Shown: piece after piece, positions 12,063-24,036 of the stretch
Layout: each line of letters starts with the position of its first letter
Position numbering within the stretch: the stretch's first letter is position 1
From: Carallia brachiata
Taxonomy: Eukaryota > Streptophyta > Magnoliopsida > Malpighiales > Rhizophoraceae
DNA: 64,000 nucleotides
Direction: 5' to 3'
NCBI GenBank assembly: GCA_021464245.1
Contig: JADCRB010000064.1
Span: 2,921,044-2,985,043 of the forward strand
The notes under the pieces: generated by a model
What the model saw: the letters and a program-made list of their open reading frames with translations, nothing else
Told to the model about the DNA's origin: nothing
Database searches by the model: none
Program-made: the position numbers and the translations under genes

Positions 12063-14117
12063 CGAACACCGAATGTTGATTTGATTACCATACATTTGCA
12101 GATGACTGCAATGGCGGGTTTGGCAGGGTGGTAATGAATGCTGACACAATCAAACTTCAAGAACAGCTAACTACTCTGTCCCGGAAATAATCTAAAGAAG
12201 TCGAGGCCATAGGAGGGACAGAGTCCAGTTGCTGCATCAGTCTCCTGATGTTAAGGAAGTTCTACAAACATGGTGCGATGGTATTCTGTACAATTTTGGT
12301 TGTAGACTACAATGCTAGGGAATTTTGGATGATAGAGTGATTTGTTTGCTCTTACATAACTTGGGAACATATCTCAGTGATATAAATCTTGGTTTTTGTT
12401 ATATGTGATGCCGCGGTGATTGTTGTAGTGTATACTGCTTTCAAATAGCTTCTTTTGAAAGGAAGCTCGTTGCACCCTAATCCATTGAATTATGGCATGT
12501 TTGGTTCTGTTGTTGGTGATTGTTGTTACTGTTGTTGATTGTTAATTGTTGTTGTTGATTGCTGTTAGTTATTATTATTGTTGATAAATAAAATGAAATT
12601 ATAGTGTTTAGTTAAATTAATGTTAACTATTGCTGATTAGATAATAAAATGATTATTTTAAATATTTTATTTTGTGTTTTATTACATTGAATAATCTGTT
12701 ATATCTAATAATTTAAACTAATTTTATAAAAATATATATTTTGATTTATAAATAAAAATTTGTTTAAATATTAGACTTAAAAATAATAAATATTATTTTT
12801 ATTATACAGATAATTATATTTAAAAAATATTATTATTTTTACTGTATAAATTATTATTTTACAGTTAAAATAAAACAAAAGGAACAAAAAAAAGAAAAAA
12901 AAAAGAGAATCTACTGCTTTTCTATTATAAAGAAGGAAAATTAGTGTGCATCTAATAATTATTTATAAATAAAATAATAGTATTTGAATATTTATTTTAC
13001 TATTTACATAAAATAAGTCGTAGAAAATAATACTATTTTGATAGAGTTACAAAGTATGGTTGTCAAGTACAGTGAGAAAGTACCGTTGTCAGGTACTGCT
13101 ATTAATTCTTCTGTGCTTTGGAGGGCAACTTGTTAGATTAATTATCCATCAGCTGTTTTTCGTCTTAAAAATTAGTTTGAACTTACTTTTTATATCAGTT
13201 ATTTTTTAGGGCAAAAAGCAATCTCAATAACAAAAAAAAAAATGTTACCAAACACTTTCGGACGTACTGATTCAATTTGAACTACAACAGCACCTCTCGA
13301 CGGCAAAAAAAAACACCCCCTTAACCCGCGAGCTTCCTTCAGGTTGGGAGTTTTGCTGGCCTTTTCCTGTGATATATAATATACTGATTGTCTTCTCGCC
13401 ACTCCTTAGTGCAGCATTTCACCAATCAAAGATTTCCACTTGATTACTAGATGCTTTTTTCTTTAATTAAAAAAAAATTAATGATCGACTTCTAAATTGG
13501 GTTTGCAGAAGAATTAAAGGGTAGCAGTGTGATGCATAGTGCGCATTTAAATGTGTTAAGACAACTATTGATTTTTTTTTTTTGGGTTCCTTGGTGCTTT
13601 TTTTGGAAATGAACTGTAATTGATGATAGAAAAAGAAATCAAGAGAAACGATCTTAATTGTATACTAAATTGTTTTCTTTTTTTCTGCCAAACAAAAGCA
13701 TTAGCGAACACATAGTTCTCAAAATCCCATTGGACATATATATATTAAATAAAAATCCTGAGGTAAAAGAAGTTATGTAGGCAAGTATCCACTCTCCGGC
13801 GCCTTTTACACTGATTATACCGTTTTACAAGTAAAGCTCAAATACAAAGGAACCATCAATCTACTGCTCTAGGAAGTTGGCCTGACGATCCAGTGCAACA
13901 TTCACCAAGAAACATGCTTCATCAATTCATGCCGATATCAGAAGCAGCAAAGACAAGCCTGATAACACTGCTGCTGCTTGGCCAATCCTCCTCATGTCGT
14001 TCCATCTCTCTAAAGACGAGAGAAATTGTCAATTCATATCCATGGAAGAAGTCTCCTTCTGTCCTCCAGAATGTTAAGATTGCTTCTCTACAAAGGGCCA
14101 AAATTGAATGCACTAAA
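12063..14117. other. Intergenic, MITE-like and AT-rich sequence
   Basis: The first 350 bases are presumably the 3' untranslated region of the mannosidase gene. From about 12490 (ggcatgtttggttctgttg) a repetitive ttgttgttgattg tract leads into about 350 bases of AT-rich sequence, resembling a hAT-type MITE, but I could not define its other end. 13780-14117 is likely the 3' untranslated region of MTP12. Confidence 0.4.
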
Positions 14118-16782
14118 CTACTTGACGCATTCCACTTGGATTGTCAAATCCTTGATTCCAGCATCTTTAAGTATCTCTGAGACCTGCGTCTTCAAAGAAG
14201 CCTTGTCGGCTTCTGTCGATACGTGAATGTGAACAGTACCAACAATATCTGTGTTGGTAAAGTTCCAAACATGCAAGTTCCGAATGCCACGGATCCCCTT
14301 TATCTTCGTAACATTATTTACAGCTTCTCTAATATCCCTCTCATGAGCACGAGGAATTCTTTGAAGGAGAATCTCTGCAGAGTTCCTGAGCAAGGGAATG
14401 ACTGAAGATACAATTAAAACCGAAATAAATATTGAGCAGGCAGGATCAGCAACAAACCACCCTTTGTACTTAATTAGAAGTGTAGATATAACGACACCAA
14501 CGCTTCCCATAGTATCCGCCAGAACATGTAAAAATATTCCCTCCATATTGTGGTCAATATGGAGATGGTGGCGTTTATGTTTTCCCTTGTCATCAAATGC
14601 CTGTTTTTGCTCTTGAGGACCACTGTTTTCAGCCAAAGGATCACTTTTAGCATCAGAATCCCGCACATGGGTGCAAATATGGAGTAAATTTCCTCGATGG
14701 TGACCATGATGGTCATGGTGTTCATGATGGTGAGAGTGGTGGTCATGAACATGGTGAGCACAGTTTTGGTGGCTATGATTGTGAGTATGATGATGGTCAC
14801 CTTGGCAACTTGATTGCTCAGTTTTACAACCGCCACTATTGCCTATATATTTGCTTTCATGGTGTTCATGATCATCATCGTGGCCTGTCAATGACCTCTG
14901 ATGGTGGTCATGGGAAACAGAAACATATTGATGCTGCTTTTCATGAACTACATGATCATGTAAATGACTGTCACATTGGTGAGAGTGCGCATGGGAATTG
15001 CAATGTGAGTGGGAATGAGAATGCGAGCATGATCCAGAACCACCGTGAGCATGATGATGCTCCTCATGGAAGAAAACCAACCCAATAACATTTACAACAA
15101 GGCCTCCGATTGAAACAGCTAACAAACTACTAGTCGATATCTCTTGAGGGTCCAAAATTCTCTCAAATGATTCCAGCACAATAAGTGCCCCAACGAGAAC
15201 CAGGAAGACAGCATTAACATATCCCGACAGAACCTCAAACCTCCCACGCCCATAGTTAAACTGACCATTTGCAGGCAAACGTGAAATATAGGAAGCATAT
15301 AGACCAATTGCCAAAGCCGCACAATCAAACAACATGTGACAAGCATCTGAAATCAGCCCAAGACTGTTGCTCATGAACCCAGCAACAAATTCAACGACCA
15401 TATAGCCAGTGTTAATCAAAAGAAAAGAGCGATCTTTCGAGATTTCTCTCACTTAAAATATGTCGAACAGGCTTCATAACCAAAGTACTAAATGAATCTG
15501 ATGGTTCCAGTCCTAGTTCCATATAATGCGAATATATAGGGTCCAATTTCCTAACTGCAACATACAACAACAGGCCACATAACAGAAGCCCCCAAAGTGA
15601 AAGCTCTGGGAAATAAAACAGCTCCAAAATAATGGTGCAAATGAAAGTAACCAAAAACTCTCTCCGGGAATCCTTGGCACTCACTTGCTTCTCATCACCA
15701 TAATTCTCACTCAAAAGCACTCCAAAAACAACAGTATTAGCCAGAGGCCAACCTAAACTCCACATAGAAACACCATTATCACCGTGTTCCAACACGACCA
15801 AACTCACAACAGCAGGGACAAACAGCAAAAGAGTTGTATAAAACAACGAAATCAATCGAACCCGCCTTCCACCCAATTGTGCAATCGTCCCCTTATTCAT
15901 CGAAATACGTTCATAACACCCCAAGAATCCAGACAAAAACGGCAATAACATAGGCCAAATTCTAACACACTTCCCTCCAGGAAACACCGAAAACCCATAT
16001 CTATCAACGAAAGAAGTCGAAAACGGAAAGCAATCAATCCGATCCCAACTCAATGACAATAGAAACAACCCAACAAAAAACGACAAAAACCCGAAAATTT
16101 CATTACCATAACCACGCCGATTTCGAGTTGCACTGATCTTGTGCCTCCTCGCCTCTGTAACAAACCGAGCAGCAACGTTTCCCGACAATTCAGCGAGGAT
16201 CATGGCGGCGGTCCCACAATACCGGAGCGCCTGAAACCTGAGGAGAAAGACGACAGCTAAAAGGAGAGATCTTGATAGCAGAAGCCTGTGTTGGGTTGGG
16301 GAAATTGAGGAGATTGAGAAAACGGGTTGGTTAGGGGACTTGAAGTGAAAAGGGGTTTTAGGGGAAGGAGAAGAGAGGAGGGAAAAGCTAAGAGAGAGGA
16401 GAAAGGAGAGGAGAGAGACGAGGAAAGAGAAAGGGAAGAGAGAGAAGGAAGGAGAAGAGCGAAGGAAAGGGAGAAGAGAGTAGAGGGAGCGGAGAGAGAA
16501 GAGGAGAAGGAAGAGAAAGGAGAGGGAGGATCTAGATGAGGATTTGGAGGAAGAGAAGGAAAGGGATGAGGAAAGGCGGCGCTTTGATGGGGTTGGCGTT
16601 GGGGTTGCTGCGGAAAGGTGGAGCGGGTACGGCGGGTAGTGCCGTGATGTGGTGGTGGTGGTGGTGGTGGTGGCGCTGGAGGTGGGGTTGAAGGTGGTGG
16701 AGCGTGGAGGGACTGACAGGCGGTTGGGGCGGTGTTGATGGTGGTGGTTGTGGTGGTGATGGGTGTGGTTGTCCTCCGCCAT
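14118..16782 (-). CDS. MTP12: Zinc transporter MTP12 (cation diffusion facilitator), one frame break
   Basis: This is a plant ZnT5-type cation diffusion facilitator; in Arabidopsis MTP12 pairs with MTP5 to move zinc into the Golgi. There are no introns. The start (MAEDNHTHHHH) is at 16782 in a strong CCACCATGG context. A variable Ser/Pro/Thr-rich N-terminus leads into many hydrophobic segments. The C-terminal half is a canonical transporter: LINTGYMVVEFVAGFMSNS, SDACHMLFD (zinc-site His/Asp in TM2), a very long His-rich loop of about 150 residues, and HVLADTMGSVGV (His/Asp in TM5), ending with a cytoplasmic domain at VECVK. The frame shifts by one base at 15423-15426, where a run of four A (plus strand) should be three: ILSERNLERSLF then resumes as LLINTGYM. 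With that corrected the protein is about 890 residues, near the family's usual length. Confidence 0.9.
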
Positions 16783-17125
16783 GGTGGCCGGTTTTGGCCG
16801 TGTCGGGAAGTTGGGTGGGGTTCCGTGTCTAGACGAGAGCAACTCAGTCGAGGAGAAGACCCTGCGGGCGGAGGCAATCACAAGACTGGTTTTAGTGGGG
16901 CCCGCTTGTCCGTGAAAGGAGTATGGACCGCTGGATTGGTTTGATCTAAATAGTTGGGCTTTGGAAAAAGTCCTTTATTTGCTGCGCCCACTCTTTTACG
17001 CTTCATTTTCGACCCAACATATCACCCCGTTCGTTTTTTTTTTTTTTAAATCAAAGTTTCTTTCCTTCGTTTTTTTTTTTTTTTTCACACACACACACAC
17101 CCATATATATATATATATATATATA
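16783..17125. other. MTP12 upstream region
   Basis: Contains the presumed 5' leader of MTP12, then poly(T), a short CA run (17086-17101) and a TA microsatellite leading into the foldback element. No coding sequence seen. Confidence 0.45.
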
Positions 17126-17626
17126 GATATGCATTAAAAAAGTCCTAAACCTTTAAATTTTTTTTTATTTAAATCTTAAACCTTTTTGAGATTTTATTTC
17201 AGTCATAAACCTTTTGATTTTGCTCCAAATCAGTCCTTCCGTTAGTGAAACCGTTAAAAATTACTGTTCACTAACGAAAATTTTTTAAAAAAGGTAAAAT
17301 ACACTATTTAAATATTTTTTTTATTATTAAATGCTTGTATTTTACTCTCAAATAATAACATGTAAGTTGAGATTTTAGATTTTTTATTTCTTATTTTATT
17401 TTTTTTAAGATTATACAAAGTATTTCTGTTAACTGGTGAATTGAAATAGTTTATTTTACCTTTTTAAAAAAATTTCCGTTAGTGAACAGTAATTTTTAAC
17501 GGTTTGACTAACGGAAAGACTGATTTGGAGCAAAATTAAAAGGTTTAGAACTGAAATGAAATTTTAAAAAGGTTTAGAACCTAAATGAAAAAAAATCTAA
17601 ACGTTTAGGACTTTTTTTATACATAT

Positions 17627-17628
<2 letters not shown>
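17126..17628. repeat. Foldback element with about 175-base arms
   Basis: The left arm (17126 to about 17301) and right arm (about 17451-17628) are imperfect reverse complements over their whole length. Shared landmarks are gatatg at the tips, aaaaaagtcctaaac, gctccaaatcagt, and aaaattactgttcactaacg. The loop is about 150 bases of AT-rich DNA. The element sits inside a TA microsatellite, so a target duplication cannot be read. Size and structure fit a non-autonomous DNA transposon. Confidence 0.75.
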
Positions 17629-17675
<47 letters not shown>

Positions 17676-17905
17676 CTATTCTTTATTATTTGAACGTTAA
17701 TCTACAAATTCTCAAATTAAGATAGGTGACCAAATTAAAATGCGTGCCAAATGAAGAGGGAGACTACGACTTATATCTACATAGTGATGAGAAAAAATTT
17801 ATATAGTATATCTCAATTAAGTTTGTTATCAGAGGGACGTTGACATAGTCCATTATCCTTTTACTACAAAGAGTCATTACAGTGTCTATAATCCTCCCGA
17901 TGCCT
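17629..17905. repeat. TA microsatellite and short spacer
   Basis: 17630-17671 is an uninterrupted TA dinucleotide run flanking the foldback element. The rest up to the NRT1/PTR fragment is unassigned. Confidence 0.7.
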
Positions 17906-18138
17906 TTTCATGACAGAGTGTTTATCCCAATGATGCGGCTTTATCACTCGTGATGACAGGGGCATCAACGCGATGCAAAGGATGGGAATTGGAATGGTTC
18001 TCTATCTCCATAATAGCCATCGTCATTGCAGCAACAATTGAAACAAAAAGGGAACAATGAGCATTGTACTATTTACTAGTGTATTTGGCGTTGGAAGTTT
18101 TTTGAGTTCCCTGCTGATCACACTCACAGAAGTTTCCA
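17906..18138 (+). pseudogene. NRT1/PTR family (NPF) transporter fragment, decayed
   Basis: Three pieces in changing frames spell the C-terminal third of a plant nitrate/peptide transporter. First comes PFHDRVFIPMMR (the family's FYDRVFVP motif), then GINAMQRMGIGMVL followed by a frame change to SISIIAIVIAATIETKRE, then MSIVLFTSVFGVGSFLSSLL (the GVGSFLSS motif of a late membrane segment). Stops fall between pieces, and about 40 residues normally separating the second and third pieces are missing. No upstream exons were found. This is a broken relic; subgroup and age cannot be told. Confidence 0.75.
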
Positions 18139-19458
18139 CATAGAATGAGATGGGGGCAGAATTAAACAACAATGGAGAGCATCAGGAAGAGAACCTTGGA
18201 TGATCAGGTTCAGTCGGCAGGCTTGTTACTTTGATCCCTTCAAGGACACAAAAAGGTGTCAAGGGACGGCTCCAGCTAGACAGAGACGGCAACGTTAACA
18301 ACAACAAAAACCAGGACGAGGATACAGGAGTTGGTACAAGAGGAGATCACCAGCAATCCCTCTACAATGCCCCTGTGGAAACGGCTCTTCCTGTTATAAA
18401 GAACAACTTGTGCATAAGAAGAACAAGGACGCCCAACCAATGTCCCTTGTATCAATGTTGTACCCAGAATTGACCGCGCTGGATTCTGAGGAAGACAACT
18501 GCTAGCGATTTTGGCAGCAAGTGAGTGTTGCTGCTATGTTATGCGCATGAAGATATGATGCCCTGACCCTGACAGCTATCTCAGATTACAGTGCTTCCAC
18601 CCAAAAAAGAAAATTAATCCATGTGACACCGATAAGTAACAAGAACGGTCAATAAAAGCTTTAATATTTTGGTTATCTTCAAAGATCTGTCATTACTTTT
18701 GGTTATGCGAACCACTATATGCAGCAAAGGCATTATGGCAATGACCAATTGGCATTTTTGAAGCATAGAATAAAAGGTATGCGTGGGTGACAAACTGGAC
18801 ACAAATGCTTCTATTAGCAAGCTGCATCAGAATTCATCATTCAACCACCTTTACCGCATGATGACAGGAACCACGGTTAACTAGGTGAACCAACTATTTC
18901 AGTAAGTATTCAAATTTATAATCATTGGAAAACCATCACTAGACCAAATTATCATGCAGAAATCTTAACCAGAATGCCCAAACTGGGGCATTGAACAATG
19001 ACAATGCAGAAATCTTAATCAGATTTCCCTAAATGGGGCCCCAAAAAAAAAAAAAAAAACTGTTGAATCAATATGGAAAAGGATAGGGATTCCAACCACG
19101 TTGAGCACCCTCACATTCAAATTCAGTGCTTCACTTTCCCAATTGTGCAAATCGGAACCATTCACATAACACCTCAACTAGAAATAATAACAATATAGAA
19201 ACAACTGTATCATTTAAACACCCATCAATGGCAATACCTTTGTACAATGTAAAACTTTGATCACAAAAATGACAGAAGGTGCCCACTTGAAAATTGTTTA
19301 TTGAAACAGACGAGAACAGGTGAAATTACTCATAAATCACCAACTATAGTTCAAGTCAAAACCAGAAAAAAAGGCATTAGAATTCACTAATACAACATGA
19401 AACACCCGTGTCTATGCTAAATATGGCATGCAATATCAGTTCTGTCCACAAAATTATC
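18139..19458. other. Unassigned region between relic and DUF716 gene
   Basis: 18139-18540 has codon-like composition in two frames (including a stretch CPCGNGSSCYKEQLVHKKNK) and may be more decayed gene sequence, but I do not recognise it. From about 19100 the sequence is probably 3' untranslated region of the DUF716 gene. Poly(A) at 19040-19058. Confidence 0.35.
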
Positions 19459-20454
19459 TCACGCGTGAGAGCCATAACCATTTGTTCTCATTTCCACTAT
19501 AGCCTGCTTCTGTGAATTCTCATTCTCCTCTTCGTTAATATCATCCTCATCGGAGTCCAAAGTGAAGTGTCCATTAGTCTCCACTTGCTGCATCTCTGCC
19601 CCAAGAGGCTTGTACCGCGTAAAATTGGCCCCAACCCCATTAGTTTTAGCCATAACTGAGTACAGAGCCACCAAAAAAACCACAAGGAGAGCAAGATGAA
19701 TATTAAACTGAATCGTGGCAATCCCTTTGCCCCTGTGATCCTCATGGTGTCCTCTACACTTTATGGTGTAATTCCCTCGACTTCTCACACGCAATGAGCA
19801 ACCATTAACGATCAAATATGAGAAAAAAGAAAGACCCATTTGAACAAACCATGTTCCTTGCAAAATCAAGCCAACCCCACGAGCCAATCTCGCGTACTCA
19901 TTAACTTTCAACGGAGACTTCAGCTCCAAAATGGTAGAAACTACACAGATCGAAATGGGTACGAGCATGAGATCGAAGTACCTGTTCTCAACTCCATCCT
20001 TATCCTTCCTTTGCAAGTAAAACAACAAGAACTCCTCCACAAATCCAAACAGAAGAATCATATTGAGAAGCGGCAAGGGAAAACGAACAGATTTTGAAGA
20101 ACTTGAAATCAGACCCGAAACGGAGTAGAGCAAGAAAAGAAAGGCCACAGCAATGATTTGCAGTTGGACGGCCGACCCAACTCGATCTTTATTATCCATG
20201 GCGCTGAAAAGAGAGATCAGAGCGTTGACGATGAAAAGAAAGGAGAAGACAGTAACAGCAACGTAGGTAAAAGAGGAAGTAAAGTTCGAATCTTTTCCTT
20301 GTTTTGGGTTTGTTTCGGCCGTGGGTTTCGATATTGGGGTTAGAGGAGAAGTTGGGTTTGAATTGGGTTGTGCGATTGCGGAGCAGGCAAGAGATTCACA
20401 GGCGCCAATCAGAATGAATCCGCCACCTGCCATGGTGAAAGCCAACAGACCCAT
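19459..20454 (-). CDS. DUF716 (TMEM45-like) multi-pass membrane protein
   Basis: A single intact exon encodes 331 residues. There are about seven hydrophobic segments (near residues 8-28, 63-85, 97-116, 127-148, 160-178, 195-222 and 248-271). The core follows the plant DUF716 pattern: FGFVEEFLLFYLQRKDKDG, ENRYFDLMLVPISICVVSTI, ARGVGLILQGTWFVQMG and GNYTIKCRGHHEDHRGKG. The C-terminal tail is acidic and probably cytosolic. Family members have been annotated as viral-response or TMEM45-like proteins, but their molecular function is unknown. The first ATG (20454) was chosen; a second in-frame ATG seven codons later is also possible. No frame breaks or introns were seen. Confidence 0.88.
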   Translation of the reverse strand: MGLLAFTMAGGGFILIGACESLACSAIAQPNSNPTSPLTPISKPTAETNPKQGKDSNFTSSFTYVAVTVFSFLFIVNALISLFSAMDNKDRVGSAVQLQIIAVAFLFLLYSVSGLISSSSKSVRFPLPLLNMILLFGFVEEFLLFYLQRKDKDGVENRYFDLMLVPISICVVSTILELKSPLKVNEYARLARGVGLILQGTWFVQMGLSFFSYLIVNGCSLRVRSRGNYTIKCRGHHEDHRGKGIATIQFNIHLALLVVFLVALYSVMAKTNGVGANFTRYKPLGAEMQQVETNGHFTLDSDEDDINEEENENSQKQAIVEMRTNGYGSHA

Positions 20455-22507
20455 TTTCCTCTCTTCTCTCTCTGTTTCTGTCTCTCTTCAAGGTTGGATT
20501 TTGATGATGATGACGATGATGTTAAGGAATTTAGCTTGGGAATTGGGAACTACATCGGTCAGTTTGACTGAGGACGTTGCTTCTGGTTTTCGTTCCCCTG
20601 CCTTTGGCCTTCGGCTCCATTTTTTTGACTTTTCTTATTTGTCAATTGATTCCTTTTGTTTTTTTTTTTTGTTCAAATTTGTCAATTGATTCTGGATGCT
20701 GGACTTTTCGATTCCGATTACTGTCCGACCCGATACTTAACCCGTAGTTTGGTCGGTGATAACCTAGCTTGGCCCAACAATAACTTGGGTCGGTTTACTG
20801 CTTTTTACTGCTTCTCCCTAGGCTTTGCAGAAGGGCAACATTCCTTTTTTTTTTTATTTTTTATTTTTTACACAAATAATAGTTAGTCATTAATTAATCA
20901 ATTACTGGTAGAGATGGAGGAATGCAAACCATAAGACACCGTAACGAACACAAATATTCCTATCCACTTAAAGTAAGCAACCTCTAATAATGAGAGGATT
21001 TTGAGAGTGAGGGAGTTCAACCCCCCAACTTAGTGCATTTAGTGCTACTCAACTAAGTTGAGGTGGCAAAAGGGCAACATTTGGAGCGTGACAACCAAAG
21101 GCTTGGTTACATTTGCACATAGTTTAGTAGTTAAAAATTTTGTTTATAATAAAAAATTGTGAGTTTAAATTTTTGTTAAAATATTTAATAAGACTAAACA
21201 TATATTCGGTATTACCGCTAACACTTGATGTTAGTTTGCCCTTAACGACTTGACGTAAATAGCCCAATTATTAGTACGATCCAATATTACAATGAAGTAA
21301 TGGTCATGAAAATTGATAATATGATCCAATAATATCACAATTATTAGTGTGTTTGTATTGTGTGTTGGCTCGAACGAATACTCTATTTTCAAATCTTGAT
21401 TTTTTTTTCTTTTTTGTCGAATTCTCATGATCATTTACTTTTATTTTTAGTTGATTATCAAAATAAGAAAATAGAATGATACTTTGCACAAAACAAATTT
21501 CACAATATTTAATAAGTGTCACTAATATCACAAAACTCACAAAATATTCTCTCTTTCATGCTTTTTTTTTTCCTTGTATTTGTCCATTCTCATGACATTA
21601 TTTCATCGCATGTCCTACCTTTTGGGTTGCTAATATTGTTCATTTCATCTTCTTTGTCGGCAAGAGGCATTAGAATCCGATCAATATCGTGTAGACACAT
21701 TTAATGAAATACATAAAATACGTTTAATTAATTCAATGATATATAAAAATTTACTTATTTTTTTACTTTAATATATTTTTTTAGTCCAATAATATAAATT
21801 ATTATGTGATCGCCTCATGCCTATAGTTGCATGTTGAAAAGGAATTTGTGAATGGAATTCTTTCACGTAATCCATCATCCATAAAACGGATCATGAATGA
21901 ATGGATAAGTCCATCAAGCTGGATTGTTCGCGTGAGAGCCCCCCACCATAAAATAAATAAATATTAAAAAGAAAGGGAACATAATTGAAGCCCATACTTC
22001 TCCAGTAGGTGATAACAAAATAATTGCTCACTCGTGCGACAGACTGGCCCAAAAAGATTACTCTTAGATTAGAAGTTTTATGAAATTAAACAAAAAAAAA
22101 AAAGACTTATACCAAAAAAAAAGAAGTTTTATGAAATTAAAATTTAAGTTTTATAAATAATAGTGAATATAATTTTTTTGAAAAAAATTTCAGATTAATA
22201 AAATAATAAAATTAAGAAACTCAATTTAATTAATTAAAATCTAATATATATTATATTTTATTCAATTTATATCAATAATTATAAATTTTCTAATTATTAT
22301 TTAACATATGAGTATTTCTATAACAATAATGAATCTTTGTTTGGACATGAAATTAAATGATATAATAAACACATTTTAGCATAAAAATTTGGTTTTATAA
22401 CATAGACATAAGTTTCTCTTGGTATCAATCAGACGAGTAATATAATAACAATACCATAATCTTTGATCTTACATGTGTAATAAGTAACTATATAATCATA
22501 ATTCTTG
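20455..22507. other. Intergenic, AT-rich
   Basis: 20455-20600 is likely the 5' leader and promoter of the DUF716 gene. The remainder is AT-rich with several poly(A)/(T) runs and short open frames of no recognisable family. No element with definable ends was found. Confidence 0.45.
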
Positions 22508-23345
22508 GCTAGTTGGATGGACCAAACTGCCACATCGGTGGATAAAAGTTAATACTAATAGTAGTGCTCAGGCCAATCTTGACACTGTCGATTATGACGA
22601 GTTGTTGCATGATGAGAATGGTAAGTGGTTGCCGGGGTTTTATGGCTTTAATTGGGAGTACATCCAATATAGTTGCAGAGTTGTTGGGAATTTGGAGATG
22701 GCTTGAATTAGCTTAGGAGCTTGGCTTTAGGTTGTTTTGCAAAGGAAAAGAAAGGAAGGAAATAAAATTGTAATATTTTTTTTAAAATTTTTTACACCAC
22801 TCTAAACGTCTGTTTTTTTTCATCACTTTTTATCTCACAAATTATTATTCGTTTTTTCTTTCACTATATTTCATTTCTCATAACATTTTACACTATTCCA
22901 AATAATTTTATTTTTTTCACCACTTTTTCTCTTACAAATTATTATTTATTTTTTCTTTCACTATATTTGCTTTCTCTCAATTTTTTCTACCACTTCAAAT
23001 AATTTTATTTTCTCTCTACTTTTTTAATTTTTTCCCTTCTTTGCCTACCCATCCTCCCACTCCAAATACACCGTAAATCTGTGTATAGGTTATATTTCTT
23101 CCTCTCACCCTCTTGAGGCATATAGATTGAAAAGTTGATTTTTTGTATATCTTTCCTGAGAAAAATTATTGTGCAGACTTTTTGACCAAGATAGGGGCAG
23201 GTTGTAACTCTGAATACATTCGTTTATGTCTCTCTCTTGTTGAATTACTTCTTTTGCTTGACGATGATAACTAAGGAGTTATTTATTTGAGGTCCTACTT
23301 TATTTTCTTTTCTTCCTTTCGCTAATGTAATAAAAAAAAATTGCA
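22508..23345 (+). mobile_element. Decayed LINE 3' end with RNase H remnant
   Basis: Translation in shifting frames recovers the RNase H domain typical of plant non-LTR retrotransposons: WIKVNTNSSAQ, LLHDENGKWLPGF, GSTSNIVAELLGIWRWLELA then ELGFR, and further on EKNYCADFLTKIGAG (the usual REAN-CAD-LAK motif). It ends in a poly(A) run at 23331-23340. Between the two coding remnants, about 22740-23090 is an insertion of pyrimidine-rich DNA with an imperfect tandem repeat of about 95 bases (cactttt-ctcacaaattatt units). Stops and shifts show it is dead. Confidence 0.7.
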
Positions 23346-23969
23346 GACTTACACACTATTATCCGATCACTCTCGTGCATAGGTAAAGATGAATTTATTT
23401 ATTATTTTTTTTTTATAAAGATGAATTTCTTGTGTGTACATAAAAATTTTGCTCTCAATCGAGTAAAAACAATTTCTTCCTCGTTTACTATTATAATAAT
23501 TATTAAATTTAATTACTTAATAAAGAAGCACAAAAAAAAAATACGTAAAATATCTGACTATTCATATATTATTTTTATTTTTTAAAAAATTATTATTCAT
23601 CAAATTATCTACTGTCAGTGTGCCAGCAAATTTTTTCCTAATTATCATGGCTAATAATTTAATTTCTATACTCAAATCTGATAGAACATTATTAAAAGGG
23701 AAAATCTGAAACAACACAACTCAACATTATTGACATTTAAATTCCACTCAAATACATTAACTTTTTGGTCAAACACGATCTTCCAGAGATCCCAAGTCAC
23801 CAGCACAAGTACAGCCAAGAAATCCAAAGACATTATTGTGGCCTTACGGTAGATCCTATTGCAGAGGATTTTGAACCTTGTCTTGTCCTATTCGTCAACA
23901 GCAAAAGCTTCTCCGTTGTACAAAGGTAACAAATCACGTAACCCCACTGAACAATTTTCCTTGGTGGTG
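23346..23969. other. Intergenic, upstream of the CREG-like gene
   Basis: AT-rich at first, becoming promoter-like after about 23750. Nothing coding seen. Confidence 0.45.
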
Positions 23970-23977
23970 TATAAATA
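23970..23977 (+). promoter_or_regulatory. TATA box of the CREG-like gene
   Basis: TATAAATA lies 67 bases upstream of the ATG at 24037, a normal plant TATA-to-start arrangement with a short leader. Confidence 0.55.
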
Positions 23978-24036
23978 GCGAGGATTGGTTAGATAGCTTT
24001 TAAAGGGCACTTCATTCCACCGGAAGAAAGAACAAC

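Noticed and set aside
16257..16944. Long alternative frames overlapping the MTP12 N-terminus, including a Glu/Arg-rich one on the plus strand
   Set aside because: They are shadows of the biased Ser/Pro/Thr codons of MTP12; the MTP12 frame has the conserved start and continues into the transporter.
18231..18473. 80-codon plus-strand frame
   Set aside because: Follows the NPF relic; composition is coding-like in two frames, but neither gives a recognisable protein, so it was left as unassigned.
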